From Pseudomonadota bacterium (GTDB taxonomy: Bacteria > Pseudomonadota > Gammaproteobacteria > Burkholderiales > Gallionellaceae), in the NCBI GenBank assembly GCA_021821945.1, contig JAJZTF010000012.1, positions 32,500 through 96,499 on the forward strand: a stretch of DNA of 64,000 nt, given 5' to 3'. Under the pieces are notes generated by a model that ran no database searches, had not been told where the DNA came from, and worked only from the letters and a program-made list of their open reading frames with translations. The translations under genes and the position numbers were made by a program. Positions 9,409 to 19,268 of this stretch are shown one piece after another (the first letter of the stretch is position 1; each line of letters begins with the position of its first letter).

Positions 9409-12400
9409 ATGCCAAAACGTACCGACCTCAAATCCATACTCATCATCGGCGCAGGCCCCATCGTCATCGGGCAGGCATGCGAATTCGACTATTCCGGCGC
9501 GCAGGCCTGCAAGGCGTTGCGCGAGGAGGGCTATCGCGTGGTGCTGGTGAACTCGAATCCCGCCACGATCATGACCGATCCCGACATGGCGGATGCGACC
9601 TATATCGAGCCCATCACCTGGCAGATCGTCGAGAAGATCATCGCGAAGGAAAGGCCGGATGCGATCCTGCCGACCATGGGCGGGCAGACCGCGTTGAATT
9701 GCGCGCTCGATCTTGCAAGGCACGGCGTGCTCGAGAAATACAAGGTCGAGATGATAGGCGCGTCCCGCGAGGCCATAGACATGGCCGAAGACCGCGAGAA
9801 ATTCAAGCAGGCGATGACGCGCATAGGCCTTTCGTCCGCGCGTTCGGCGATCGCGCACAGCATGGAGGAGGCATTGCAGGTGCAGCAGGTGATGGGTTAT
9901 CCGACCATCATCCGGCCTTCCTTCACGATGGGCGGAAGCGGAGGCGGCATCGCATACAACCGCGAGGAATTCGTGACCATCTGCGAAGGCGGGCTCGAGG
10001 CTTCGCCCACCCGCGAACTCCTGATCGAGGAATCCCTGCTCGGCTGGAAGGAATACGAGATGGAGGTGGTGCGCGACCGCAACGACAACTGCATCATCAT
10101 CTGCTCGATCGAGAACCTCGACCCGATGGGCGTGCATACCGGGGACTCGATCACGGTTGCCCCCGCCCAGACCCTGACGGACAAGGAGTTCCAGATCATG
10201 CGCGATGCATCCCTTGCGGTGCTGCGCGAAATCGGCGTGGAGACGGGCGGCTCCAACGTGCAGTTCGCCATCAATCCGGACAACGGGCGCATGGTGGTGA
10301 TCGAGATGAATCCCCGCGTATCGAGATCGAGCGCGCTGGCATCCAAGGCGACCGGCTTCCCGATCGCGAAGGTGGCTGCCAAGCTTGCGGTGGGATATAC
10401 GCTGGACGAGCTGCAGAACGACATCACGGGTGGCGCCACGCCTGCCTCCTTCGAGCCCACGATAGACTACGTGGTCACCAAAATACCGCGCTTTGCATTC
10501 GAGAAATTTCCCCAGGCGAACGACAGGCTGACCACGCAGATGAAATCGGTGGGCGAAGTGATGGCCATAGGGCGCACTTTCCAGGAGTCCTTCCAGAAGG
10601 CGCTGCGCGGCCTCGAGGTCGGGGTGAACGGGCTGGATGCCAGATTCTCGAATCTCGAAGAGATCGCGGCCGAGCTCGGCAATCCGGGACCGGCCCGCAT
10701 CTGGGCCGTTTCCGACGCTTTCCGCCTCGGCATGAGCGTGGAGGAAGTTTTCAGCATCAGCAGGATAGACCGCTGGTTCCTGGTGCAAATCGAGGATCTG
10801 GTGCGCCAGGAGTCGGCGCTACTTGGGCGCTCTCATCGCGACCTCGATGCATCCGAAATGCGCTCACTGAAGCGCAGCGGGTTTTCGGATGCGAGGCTTG
10901 CCCACCTTCTGGGCACGGATGCGGAAACATTGCGCGCCTTCCGGCATGGGCTGGGCGTGCGCCCGGTGTTCAAGCGCGTGGACACCTGCGCTGCGGAATT
11001 TTCCACCGACACCGCCTACATGTATTCGACCTATGAGGAGGAATGCGAAGCGCTGCCCACTGACAAAAGGAAGATCATGGTGCTGGGCGGCGGTCCCAAC
11101 CGCATCGGACAGGGCATAGAGTTCGACTATTGCTGCGTGCATGCGGCGCTTGCGATGCGCGAGGACGGCTATGAAACCATCATGGTCAACTGCAATCCGG
11201 AAACCGTATCCACCGATTACGACACATCGGACCGCCTGTATTTCGAGCCGCTGACGCTTGAAGACGTGCTGGAGGTGGTCGAGGTCGAAAAGCCCGCTGG
11301 CGTGATCGTGCAGTATGGCGGCCAGACACCGCTCGGGCTTGCCCGGGGCCTGGAAAGGAACGGCGTTCCCATCATAGGCACGACGCCTGACATGATAGAT
11401 TGCGCGGAAGATCGCGAGCGCTTCAAGCGGATGCTCAACGGGCTGGGTTTGAAGCAGCCGCCCAACCGCACTGCAAGCACCGTGGCTGAAGGGATTGCGG
11501 GGGCTCGGGAAATTGGCTATCCCCTGGTGATGCGGCCATCCAATGTGCTTGGCGGGCGCGCGATGGAGATCATCCACGGGCAGGCCGATCTCGAGCGCTA
11601 CATGCGCGATGCGGAGGCGATGTCCCTGACCTATCCCGAGCGCATGCCCATATTGCTCGACCGTTTCCTGAACGATGCGATCGAGGTGGATGTGGATGCC
11701 GTATCCGACGGGAAGGACGTGATCATCGGCGGCATCATGGAGCACATAGAGGAGGCGGGCGTGCATTCTGGCGATTCTGCCTGCTCCCTTCCGCCATTCA
11801 GTCTGCCCAAGGCCATGCAGGACGAGCTGCGCAGGCAGACTTTCCTGATGGCGCGCGCGCTCAATGTGGTGGGACTGATGAATGTGCAGTTCGCGATCCA
11901 GGGTGAGACCGTCTATGTATTGGAGGTCAATCCGCGCGCATCCCGAACCGTGCCCTTCGTGTCCAAGGCGACTGGCGTTCCGCTAGCCAAGATCGCGGCG
12001 CGCTGCATGGCAGGGCAGACGCTTGCCCGGCAGGGCATCACTGCGGAAGCGGTGCCGGCCTATTATTCCGTGAAGGAAGCCGTATTCCCGTTCATCAAGT
12101 TCCCGGGCGTGGACACGATACTCGGCCCCGAAATGAAGTCCACCGGCGAGGTGATGGGCGTGGGTGAGACCTTCGCAGAGGCTTTCGTGAAGTCGCAGCT
12201 TGCGGCGAGCGTCAAGCTTCCGAGGGAAGGGAAGGTGTTCATCAGCGTCAGGGATGCGGACAAGCAGGGGGCAGTCGATGTGGCGCGTTCCCTCGAAGCG
12301 CTGGGATTCACGCTTCTTGCGACCCGCGGAACCGCAGCGGCGATCGCTGCGGCAGGCATCAGGGTGTCCGTCGTGAACAAGGTTGCGGAAGGACGACCGC

Positions 12401-12633
12401 ACATCGTGGACATGCTGAAGAACGGCGAGATCAGCCTGATCGTCAATACCGTGGACAGCAGGCCTGCAGCGATGCGTGACTCCTATTCGATAAGGCATGC
12501 GGCCTTGCAGGGCCGGGTGACTTATTACACCACGCTGGCCGGCGCACGAGCCGCCTGCATAGGCATGCATCACCTGCAGGATCTGCAGGTTTACGATGTC
12601 CAGTCCCAGCATCGAAGAAGTGCTGGCCAATAG
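9409..12633 (+). CDS. carB: carbamoyl-phosphate synthase, large subunit
   Basis: Makes carbamoyl phosphate from bicarbonate, ammonia and two ATP. Its 1074 residues match the family length. Two homologous ATP-grasp halves are visible, each with its own nucleotide-binding block ([20 protein letters not shown] near residue 10 and [19 protein letters not shown] near residue 560) and a conserved EMNPR or EVNPRASR motif. The C-terminal MGS-like allosteric domain starts around residue 940 ([17 protein letters not shown]). I see no strong ribosome site before the ATG, so translation may be coupled to carA. Confidence 0.98.
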   Translation: MPKRTDLKSILIIGAGPIVIGQACEFDYSGAQACKALREEGYRVVLVNSNPATIMTDPDMADATYIEPITWQIVEKIIAKERPDAILPTMGGQTALNCALDLARHGVLEKYKVEMIGASREAIDMAEDREKFKQAMTRIGLSSARSAIAHSMEEALQVQQVMGYPTIIRPSFTMGGSGGGIAYNREEFVTICEGGLEASPTRELLIEESLLGWKEYEMEVVRDRNDNCIIICSIENLDPMGVHTGDSITVAPAQTLTDKEFQIMRDASLAVLREIGVETGGSNVQFAINPDNGRMVVIEMNPRVSRSSALASKATGFPIAKVAAKLAVGYTLDELQNDITGGATPASFEPTIDYVVTKIPRFAFEKFPQANDRLTTQMKSVGEVMAIGRTFQESFQKALRGLEVGVNGLDARFSNLEEIAAELGNPGPARIWAVSDAFRLGMSVEEVFSISRIDRWFLVQIEDLVRQESALLGRSHRDLDASEMRSLKRSGFSDARLAHLLGTDAETLRAFRHGLGVRPVFKRVDTCAAEFSTDTAYMYSTYEEECEALPTDKRKIMVLGGGPNRIGQGIEFDYCCVHAALAMREDGYETIMVNCNPETVSTDYDTSDRLYFEPLTLEDVLEVVEVEKPAGVIVQYGGQTPLGLARGLERNGVPIIGTTPDMIDCAEDRERFKRMLNGLGLKQPPNRTASTVAEGIAGAREIGYPLVMRPSNVLGGRAMEIIHGQADLERYMRDAEAMSLTYPERMPILLDRFLNDAIEVDVDAVSDGKDVIIGGIMEHIEEAGVHSGDSACSLPPFSLPKAMQDELRRQTFLMARALNVVGLMNVQFAIQGETVYVLEVNPRASRTVPFVSKATGVPLAKIAARCMAGQTLARQGITAEAVPAYYSVKEAVFPFIKFPGVDTILGPEMKSTGEVMGVGETFAEAFVKSQLAASVKLPREGKVFISVRDADKQGAVDVARSLEALGFTLLATRGTAAAIAAAGIRVSVVNKVAEGRPHIVDMLKNGEISLIVNTVDSRPAAMRDSYSIRHAALQGRVTYYTTLAGARAACIGMHHLQDLQVYDVQSQHRRSAGQ

Positions 12634-12673
12634 CCCGCATCGGGTTTGAAGAACATGCGACCGAGGTTCATAA

Positions 12674-12697
12674 ATGAGCGAGTTTGTGTATGAGTAA
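12674..12697 (+). CDS. possible 7-codon leader ORF overlapping the greA start
   Basis: ATG to TAA encoding MSEFVYE, with GAGG 7 bases upstream. The TAA lies inside the greA start region, 3 bases after the greA ATG. The spacing favours this ATG over the greA ATG for the GAGG site, so it could couple translation to greA. It may equally be chance. Confidence 0.22.
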   Translation: MSEFVYE

Positions 12698-13166
12698 AAT
12701 TCCATTGACTCTGGTGGGGGCGGAGAAACTGCGCCAGGAACTGCACCGCCTCAAGACGATAGAGCGCCCCTCCGTGATCAACGCGATTTCAGAGGCGAGA
12801 GCGCAGGGGGATCTTTCCGAAAATGCCGAATATGAGGCGGCAAAGGAGAAGCAGGGGTTTGTCGAGGGGCGCATCATGGAGCTCGAAGGAAAGCTTGGCA
12901 GCGCGCAGATCATCGATCCCAAGACGATCAATGCGGACGGCAGATGCGTGTTCGGTTCGACCGTGATACTGGAAGACATCGAGAGCGGCGAAGTGGTGAC
13001 TTACCAGATCGTCGGCGAAGACGAGGCGGACATCCGCGAGCGCAAGATATCGATCGGCTCCCCGATTGCAAGAGCGCTGATCGGAAAATACAGCGGCGAC
13101 GTCGCCGAGGTTCAGGCGCCGCATGGCGTGCGGGAATACGAAGTGGTCGAGGTGCGCTACATCTAG
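12690..13166 (+). CDS. greA: transcription elongation factor GreA
   Basis: Rescues backtracked RNA polymerase by stimulating transcript cleavage in the secondary channel. 158 residues, the usual GreA size. The N-terminal coiled coil carries the acidic tip [20 protein letters not shown], and the C-terminal FKBP-like domain ends with [11 protein letters not shown]. The ATG at 12690 gives the standard MSKIPLT start, and the TTG at 12684 in the ORF track is unlikely. The gene follows carB by 56 bp and ends 6 bp from the convergent yhbY stop. Confidence 0.97.
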   Translation: MSKIPLTLVGAEKLRQELHRLKTIERPSVINAISEARAQGDLSENAEYEAAKEKQGFVEGRIMELEGKLGSAQIIDPKTINADGRCVFGSTVILEDIESGEVVTYQIVGEDEADIRERKISIGSPIARALIGKYSGDVAEVQAPHGVREYEVVEVRYI

Positions 13167-13172
13167 CGGAAG

Positions 13173-13526
13173 CTATCCGCGGCTGCCCAGCTGCTTCTTG
13201 GTCAGCGGCTTCTTTCCCCTGTGTCTTGGCATCTGGCGGATCTCGATCTTGTGGGCCTCGGGGTTGGGCTTGAAGATCACGAGTATCCTGCCGATATGCT
13301 GAACGGGTGCCGCCTCAAGCCTTTGGCAGATCTCGCTCAGCATGGCTTCGCGTTCCGGGCGCTCGGCCATGACGCGAATCTTGATCAGCTCGTGGAGTCT
13401 CAGGGTCTTGTCGATTTCCTGCAGGACGGAATCCGTCAGGCCTGCATTGCCTATCATCACGGTGGGCTTTAATTGATGCGCTCGGCCCTTCAAGGCAAGG
13501 CGTTCGGATACGGTCAGGGCGGTCAT
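13173..13526 (-). CDS. yhbY: YhbY-type RNA-binding protein (CRM domain)
   Basis: Small ribosome-associated RNA-binding protein of the CRS1/YhbY family, linked to 50S assembly in relatives. 117 residues. The single CRM domain is complete: LKGRAHQLKPTVMIGNAGLT with the GxxG-type loop, then LIKIRVMAERPERE and IGRILVIFKPNPE. The basic tail (RHRGKKPLTKKQ) fits RNA contact. A GAGGAAATC ribosome site precedes the ATG. It is divergent from rlmE, which also modifies 50S RNA, with 37 bp between the starts, an arrangement common in proteobacteria. Confidence 0.93.
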   Translation of the reverse strand: MTALTVSERLALKGRAHQLKPTVMIGNAGLTDSVLQEIDKTLRLHELIKIRVMAERPEREAMLSEICQRLEAAPVQHIGRILVIFKPNPEAHKIEIRQMPRHRGKKPLTKKQLGSRG

Positions 13527-13563
13527 GATTTCCTCTAAAACATTCGGTTTGCGATTTTAAACG

Positions 13564-14184
13564 ATGAAGCCTTCCAAAACCAGCAAACAATGGATGCGTG
13601 AACATGTCAGCGATCCCTTCGTGCAGCAGGCGCAGAAGGAGGGCTATCGCTCGCGCGCGGCCTACAAGCTTCTGGAGATCGATGAGCGGGACCATCTTTT
13701 CAGGCCTGGACTGGTGGTTGTGGACCTCGGGGCGACGCCTGGCGGATGGTGCCAGGTGGCGGCAAAGCTCGTCGGGGAGACCGGAAAGGTTATCGCCCTC
13801 GATCTGCTTCCCATGGAACCTTTGCGCGCTGTCGAGTTCATACAGGGTGATTTTCGCGAAGCAGAGGTATTGCAAAAACTCGAGTCTTGCCTGCAGAATA
13901 GGCGGGTAGGGCTTGTGATTTCGGATATGGCCCCCAATTTCAGCGGTGTGGCGCAGCTGGATCAGGACCGTGCGATATATCTTGCAGAGCTTGCGATGGA
14001 ATTTGCCCTGAAGCATCTGACACCGGATGGGAGCTTTCTGGTCAAGGTTTTTCAGGGTTCGGGATTCGAGGCTTTTGTGAAATCGATGCGCAGCCACTTT
14101 TCCAAGGTGGTCATCCGCAAGCCCAAAGCATCCAGAGACCGAAGCAGTGAAGTGTATCTGCTGGGTTCCGGAGTGCTTGAGTAA
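13564..14184 (+). CDS. rlmE: 23S rRNA (uridine-2552-2'-O-)-methyltransferase
   Basis: SAM-dependent methylation of U2552 in the 23S A-loop during late 50S assembly. 206 residues. The SAM site is [15 protein letters not shown], and the K-D-K-E catalytic set is visible in [30 protein letters not shown] and SSEVYLL. No Shine-Dalgarno is evident before the ATG, and TTTTAAAC lies just upstream, so a very short or absent leader is possible. ftsH follows on the same strand, the order conserved from E. coli. Confidence 0.96.
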   Translation: MKPSKTSKQWMREHVSDPFVQQAQKEGYRSRAAYKLLEIDERDHLFRPGLVVVDLGATPGGWCQVAAKLVGETGKVIALDLLPMEPLRAVEFIQGDFREAEVLQKLESCLQNRRVGLVISDMAPNFSGVAQLDQDRAIYLAELAMEFALKHLTPDGSFLVKVFQGSGFEAFVKSMRSHFSKVVIRKPKASRDRSSEVYLLGSGVLE

Positions 14185-14241
14185 TCAGCCGATACATAGT
14201 CTAATGGCATACCTCGGCAGTGCATATTAAGGAATTATCTC

Positions 14242-16143
14242 GTGAACAATTTTAAGAGTATTGCAATCTGGCTGGTCGTGGCGCTGGTCCTGATGACCGT
14301 GTTTAACCAGTTCAATTCACGCCAGCAGATGACGGCCCAGTCTCATCTGGACTATTCCCAGTTCCTGGATGAGGTCAAGAAGGGCGAGATAGCCAAGGTG
14401 GTCATCGAAGGGCGTACGCTGAATGCGACGACGACAGAAGGCAAGCATGTCACCACTTATGCGCCCAGCGATCTGTGGATGGTTTCGGATCTCCTCAAGA
14501 ATGGCGTCAGTGTGGAAGCCAAGCCGGAGGAGGAGCAGTCCTTCCTGATGAGCGTGTTCGTCTCTTGGTTCCCGATGATTTTGCTGATCGCGGTCTGGGT
14601 CTTCTTCATGCGCCAGATGCAGGGCGGCGGCAAGGGCGGCGCCTTTTCCTTCGGCAAATCGCGCGCGCGCATGCTGGATGAGGCGAAGGAGCGCGTGACC
14701 TTCGCGGATGTCGCGGGCTGCGACGAGGCCAAGGAGGAAGTCTCGGAACTCGTGGACTTCCTGCGCGACCCGACCAAATTCCAGAATCTGGGCGGGCGCA
14801 TTCCCCGCGGCGTGCTGATGGTGGGAAGCCCTGGAACCGGTAAGACCCTGCTCGCAAAGGCGATCGCGGGTGAAGCCAAGGTGCCTTTCTTCTCGATCTC
14901 GGGTTCCGATTTCGTCGAGATGTTCGTGGGCGTGGGTGCGGCGCGCGTGCGCGACATGTTCGAGCAGGCGAAGAAGCAGTCCCCCTGCATCATCTTCATC
15001 GACGAGATAGACGCGGTGGGCCGCCAGCGCGGCGCCGGACTTGGCGGCGGCAACGACGAGCGCGAGCAGACCCTGAATGCCCTGCTGGTCGAGATGGACG
15101 GCTTCGAGGGCGCCTCCGGCGTGATCGTGATCGCCGCGACCAATCGGCCTGATGTGCTGGATGCGGCATTGCTCCGCCCGGGCCGCTTCGACCGTCAGGT
15201 CGTGGTGCCTCTGCCGGATATCCGCGGTCGCGAACAGATACTGACGGTGCACATGCGCAAGGTGCCATGTTCTCCGGACGTCGATGCGAGCGTGCTGGCA
15301 CGCGGTACGCCCGGCATGTCGGGCGCGGATCTTGCGAACCTGGTCAACGAGGCCGCCCTTTTTGCCGCCCGTCGCGCCAAGCGCTTTGTCGAAATGGACG
15401 ACTTCGAGGCGGCCAAGGACAAGATCTTCATGGGAGCGGAGCGCCGCTCCATGGTGATGCCGGAAGAGGAACGCCGCAACACGGCCTACCACGAGGCGGG
15501 CCATGCGCTGGTCGCTAAGCTGATGCCCAAGACGGATCCCGTGCACAAGGTCACGATCATCCCGCGCGGCCGCGCGCTGGGCGTCACGATGCAGTTGCCT
15601 TCCGAGGACAGATACAGCATGGACAAGGAACGCATCCTGTCCACGATTGCGGTGCTGTTTGGCGGACGCATCGCGGAGGAAGTCTTCATGCACCAGATGA
15701 CGACGGGCGCTTCGAACGACTTCGAGCGCGCAACCGACATGGCGCGCAAGATGGTCACCCAGTGGGGCATGTCCGATGCGCTGGGCCCCATGGTTTATGG
15801 AGAAAACGAGGGCGAGGTTTTCCTCGGGCGCTCGGTCACGACGCACAAGAACATCTCCGAAGCGACCATGCAGAAGGTCGATACCGAGATACGCCACATC
15901 ATCGACAAGCAGTATGCGCTGGCGCGCAATCTGATCGAAACGCACCGCGACAAGATCGAGGCGATGGCTGCAGCGCTTCTGGAATGGGAAACGATAGACG
16001 CGGAGCAGATCGAAGACATCATGGCGGGCAATCCGCCGAGACCCCCAAAGCCCAGCCAGGCAAAGCAGGCGCCCAAACCACCCAAGGACGAGACGCCTTC
16101 TGCGCCGGCGGTCACGCCCACGCAGCCCGCGCAGGAAATGTAA
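14242..16143 (+). CDS. ftsH: ATP-dependent zinc metalloprotease FtsH
   Basis: Membrane-anchored AAA+ protease that degrades regulatory and misassembled membrane proteins. 633 residues. Two membrane segments flank a periplasmic domain (about 6-21 and 107-122). Walker A is GSPGTGKT (195-202), Walker B is [11 protein letters not shown], and the second region of homology carries RPGRFDRQ. The zinc site is HEAGH (417-421). The tail is Pro/Lys-rich. The GTG start has AAGGA 8 bases upstream. It probably sits in one unit with rlmE, folP and glmM. Confidence 0.98.
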   Translation: MNNFKSIAIWLVVALVLMTVFNQFNSRQQMTAQSHLDYSQFLDEVKKGEIAKVVIEGRTLNATTTEGKHVTTYAPSDLWMVSDLLKNGVSVEAKPEEEQSFLMSVFVSWFPMILLIAVWVFFMRQMQGGGKGGAFSFGKSRARMLDEAKERVTFADVAGCDEAKEEVSELVDFLRDPTKFQNLGGRIPRGVLMVGSPGTGKTLLAKAIAGEAKVPFFSISGSDFVEMFVGVGAARVRDMFEQAKKQSPCIIFIDEIDAVGRQRGAGLGGGNDEREQTLNALLVEMDGFEGASGVIVIAATNRPDVLDAALLRPGRFDRQVVVPLPDIRGREQILTVHMRKVPCSPDVDASVLARGTPGMSGADLANLVNEAALFAARRAKRFVEMDDFEAAKDKIFMGAERRSMVMPEEERRNTAYHEAGHALVAKLMPKTDPVHKVTIIPRGRALGVTMQLPSEDRYSMDKERILSTIAVLFGGRIAEEVFMHQMTTGASNDFERATDMARKMVTQWGMSDALGPMVYGENEGEVFLGRSVTTHKNISEATMQKVDTEIRHIIDKQYALARNLIETHRDKIEAMAAALLEWETIDAEQIEDIMAGNPPRPPKPSQAKQAPKPPKDETPSAPAVTPTQPAQEM

Positions 16144-16203
16144 AAGACAGCGAATGGGGAAGCGTGGAGGGAAAACCCTTCTCTCTCCCCCTTCTCTCTT
16201 CCC

Positions 16204-17028
16204 ATGTATTTCCACTGCGGCCTCTACCGGTTTGACCTCTCCCGCCCGCTGGTGATGGGCATCCTCAATGTCACGCCCGATTCCTTCTCTGATGGCGGCA
16301 TGTACAGCAAGCGCGATGTCGCGATAAGCCGCGCGATGCAACTCATCGAAGAAGGGGCGGACATCATCGACGTCGGAGGGGAGTCGACCCGCCCAGGTGC
16401 CGAACCCGTATCCTTGCAGGAAGAGCTGGACCGCGTTCTTCCCGTCGTCGAGGCATTGAAGGGAGTGCCGGTCTCGATCGACACCTTCAAGCCTGAAGTC
16501 ATGAAGGCCGGCATCGCTCTGGGGGCGGCGATGATCAACGACATAGACGCGCTGCAGAACCCGGATGCGATGGATGCCGTTTCCCGAAGCGATGCGGCTG
16601 TATGTCTGATGCACAAGAAGGGCAGTCCGAAGACCATGCAGCATCAGCCGGATTATGGCGACGTTGTTTCCGAGGTGATGGAGTTTCTGAAGATCCGCAT
16701 GGATGCGGCGTTGACCTCGGGGATCGCGCCCGACCGGATCGTCATCGATCCGGGATTTGGCTTCGGCAAGACATTGGAGCACAATCTGAAGCTGCTGCAC
16801 AATCTCGCGGAATTTAAGAAATTGAACGCACCTCTGCTGGCCGGACTTTCGAGAAAATCCATGCTGGGTGCAATCACGGGGCAGGATGCGGAGCACAGAA
16901 TGGCCGCGAGTCTGGCGGCCGCATTGATCGCAGCCGAACGGGGTGCCGCAATTCTGCGCGTGCACGATGTGCGTGCGACGGTGGATGCAATTAAGGTCTG
17001 GGACGCGGTAAACAGGGGGAGAGCATGA
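16204..17028 (+). CDS. folP: dihydropteroate synthase
   Basis: Condenses p-aminobenzoate with hydroxymethyl-dihydropterin pyrophosphate in folate synthesis, the sulfonamide target. 274 residues. Signature blocks are [38 protein letters not shown] and [13 protein letters not shown]. The N-terminus matches E. coli FolP in length, which supports this ATG even though the 25 bases before it are almost pure pyrimidine and contain no ribosome site. A GGAGGG lies about 34 bases upstream. The stop overlaps the glmM start. Confidence 0.96.
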   Translation: MYFHCGLYRFDLSRPLVMGILNVTPDSFSDGGMYSKRDVAISRAMQLIEEGADIIDVGGESTRPGAEPVSLQEELDRVLPVVEALKGVPVSIDTFKPEVMKAGIALGAAMINDIDALQNPDAMDAVSRSDAAVCLMHKKGSPKTMQHQPDYGDVVSEVMEFLKIRMDAALTSGIAPDRIVIDPGFGFGKTLEHNLKLLHNLAEFKKLNAPLLAGLSRKSMLGAITGQDAEHRMAASLAAALIAAERGAAILRVHDVRATVDAIKVWDAVNRGRA

Positions 17029-18377
17029 GCAGAAAATATTTTGGCACGGATGGCATACGCGGCAGGGTCGGAGAATTTCCGATCACGCCGCAGTTCGTGA
17101 TGGCGCTGGGCTATGCCGCAGGGCGTGTGCTGGCGGGGGCCGAGCATACGGCCGGCGAGCGGTCAGCCGTGCTGATCGGAAAGGATACGCGCATCTCGGG
17201 CTACATGCTGGAGTCGGCGCTTCAGGCTGGGCTCATCGCCGCAGGTGTGGACGTATACCTTGCAGGCCCGGTTCCCACGCCTGCGGTGGCCTACCTCACA
17301 CGCGCATTGCGCCTGCAGGCCGGGATCGTGATCTCGGCCTCGCACAATCCGTTCGAGGACAACGGCATCAAGTTCTTTTCGGCGAGCGGCAGCAAGCTCC
17401 CGGACAGCGTGGAGCAGGAAATCGAGGCTGGCATGGACCAGCCCATAGAAATCGAATCCTCCGACCAGCTTGGCAAGGCCAGGCGACTGGAAGATGCGGT
17501 CGGGCGCTACATCGAGTTCTGCAAGGGGACCTTCCCTTCCGCGATGAACCTGCGCGGGATGAGGATAGTGGTGGACAGCGCACACGGCGCGACCTATCAC
17601 ATTGCGCGCAACGTTTTTCACGAACTGGGCGCGGAAGTCTTTGCGATAGGCGTGCAGCCTGACGGAAAGAACATCAACGACGGATATGGTGCGACCTCGC
17701 CTGCCAATCTGCAGAAGGCCGTGATCGAACATCATGCCGATCTTGGGATCGCGCTGGACGGGGATGGCGACCGGCTGGTGATGGTGGATAACGAAGGCCG
17801 GCTTTATGACGGGGATCAGCTGCTTTATGTGATTGCGAGGCACAGGAAGGAACAGGGCAAGCTGCAGGGAGGTGTGGTCGGCACGTTGATGACGAATCTG
17901 GCATTCGAGCACGCGATGAAGCAGATGGACATTCCATTCATGCGCGCAAAGGTCGGAGACCGGTATGTGATGGAGCTGCTGCAGCAGCAGGGATGGCAGC
18001 TCGGCGGGGAAAACTCAGGGCACATCATCTGTCTGGACAAGCACAGCACCGGGGATGGCATCGTGTCGGCGCTGGAGGTGCTGCATGCGCTTTGCACCAA
18101 GAAGATGGGGCTGGCCGAGGTGGCGAGCGGCCTTGCGCTTTACCCGCAGATACTCGTCAATGTGAGGATCGCCAAGGGCGTTGATTGTCTTGCAAACCCG
18201 AAAGTGCGGGATGCGGTCACGCAGGCGGAGCGGGAACTCAATGGCAGCGGGCGGGTGCTGCTCAGGCCTTCCGGGACGGAGCCGCTGCTGCGCGTGATGG
18301 TGGAAGGCGAGAACAGGAGCCTGGTCGAGCAGTGCGCAAACCGTATCGCGGATGAAGTGAGGCTGGCGTCAAGCTGA
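17025..18377 (+). CDS. glmM: phosphoglucosamine mutase
   Basis: Interconverts glucosamine-6-phosphate and glucosamine-1-phosphate for UDP-GlcNAc, hence peptidoglycan and lipopolysaccharide. 450 residues. The active-site phosphoserine is in [17 protein letters not shown], the metal loop is [13 protein letters not shown], the sugar-binding loop is [10 protein letters not shown], and the phosphate-binding loop is [12 protein letters not shown]. The start overlaps the folP stop (ATGA). Its stop abuts the convergent gluQ stop with no base between, forming TGATCA. Confidence 0.97.
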   Translation: MSRKYFGTDGIRGRVGEFPITPQFVMALGYAAGRVLAGAEHTAGERSAVLIGKDTRISGYMLESALQAGLIAAGVDVYLAGPVPTPAVAYLTRALRLQAGIVISASHNPFEDNGIKFFSASGSKLPDSVEQEIEAGMDQPIEIESSDQLGKARRLEDAVGRYIEFCKGTFPSAMNLRGMRIVVDSAHGATYHIARNVFHELGAEVFAIGVQPDGKNINDGYGATSPANLQKAVIEHHADLGIALDGDGDRLVMVDNEGRLYDGDQLLYVIARHRKEQGKLQGGVVGTLMTNLAFEHAMKQMDIPFMRAKVGDRYVMELLQQQGWQLGGENSGHIICLDKHSTGDGIVSALEVLHALCTKKMGLAEVASGLALYPQILVNVRIAKGVDCLANPKVRDAVTQAERELNGSGRVLLRPSGTEPLLRVMVEGENRSLVEQCANRIADEVRLASS

Positions 18378-19268
18378 TCAGGCTGACGCCTTGAGGCAGC
18401 CGGAGAGCTTTTCCGGACGCCAGTTTTCCACGCCCCAGGCCAGCATTTCATCAATGCGGCGAAGATGCCTGGGCGGCTGCTGTCTCAGGAAAACCAGCGC
18501 ATCGTAAAGGGCGGAAGGAGTTTTTTCGACAGGACTTGCCAGCGTCTGTTTGCTTAGCTTCTCGCCTTTTTCGTTCACCGCGACTGGCAGATGCATGTAC
18601 TTTGGCGTGGGGAGTCCCAGCAGCCTTTGCAGATGCATCTGGCGCGGCGTCGAATGCAGGAGGTCCGCGCCCCGCACCACATGCGTGATCCCCTGCTCCG
18701 CATCGTCCACGACAACGGCCAGCTGGTAGGCAAAGAAACCGTCAGCGCGCCGGATCACGAAGTCGCCGACCTCGCCTTCCAGCCCCTGGGATATCGTGCC
18801 CTGCAGCATGTCCTCAAAAACGATGGGCTCATCATGCGTGCGCACCCGCCATGCCCTGCCTTCGCGATCATGCGGGATGCCGTCCCTGCAGGTTCCGGGA
18901 TAGACCGGGCCCTCTATGCCGTGCAGCGCGGAATCCAGGATCTCGCGCCGCGTGCAGCAGCAGGGATATGCGGCGTTCATGCCGCGCAGCCTGTGTAGCG
19001 CATTCTCGTAGGCCGGATTGCGCAGGCTCTGGTAAATCACGGGCTCGTCGCTTACGAGTCCAAAGCAGGCGAGCGTATCCACGATGTCTTCAGCGGCACC
19101 AGGGACGGAGCGCGGGACATCCAGATCTTCCATGCGCAACAGCCAGATGCCGCCACGATGTTTTGCATCCAGATAGCTTGCAACCGCCGCCACAAGGGAG
19201 CCGAAATGCAGCGGGCCTGTGGGAGAAGGGGCGAAGCGGCCGCGATAGCCGCCCGCCGCGTCAGGCAG
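18378..19268 (-). CDS. gluQ: glutamyl-Q tRNA(Asp) synthetase, probable CTG start
   Basis: Attaches glutamate to the queuosine of tRNA(Asp); a truncated GluRS-like enzyme. The ORF track starts at the GTG at 19193, but translating upstream in frame gives GGYRGRFAPSPTGPLHFGSL, which holds the HIGH-type ATP site, so the gene must begin earlier. Between that block and the in-frame stop there is no ATG, GTG or TTG. Two CTG codons (19274 and 19268) lie inside the end of clpA, just after GAGGAAGAG. Starting at 19268 gives 296 residues. The zinc site (CxC plus YPGTC) and GEKLSKQ are present. Confidence 0.85.
   Translation of the reverse strand: MPDAAGGYRGRFAPSPTGPLHFGSLVAAVASYLDAKHRGGIWLLRMEDLDVPRSVPGAAEDIVDTLACFGLVSDEPVIYQSLRNPAYENALHRLRGMNAAYPCCCTRREILDSALHGIEGPVYPGTCRDGIPHDREGRAWRVRTHDEPIVFEDMLQGTISQGLEGEVGDFVIRRADGFFAYQLAVVVDDAEQGITHVVRGADLLHSTPRQMHLQRLLGLPTPKYMHLPVAVNEKGEKLSKQTLASPVEKTPSALYDALVFLRQQPPRHLRRIDEMLAWGVENWRPEKLSGCLKASA

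Noticed and set aside
14204-14220. sigma54-like TGGCATA before ftsH
   Set aside because: The -12 GC is not found at the correct distance from the GG.
14317-16965. 882-codon reverse-strand ORF opposite ftsH and folP
   Set aside because: Antisense shadow of two well-supported genes, with no recognisable domain.
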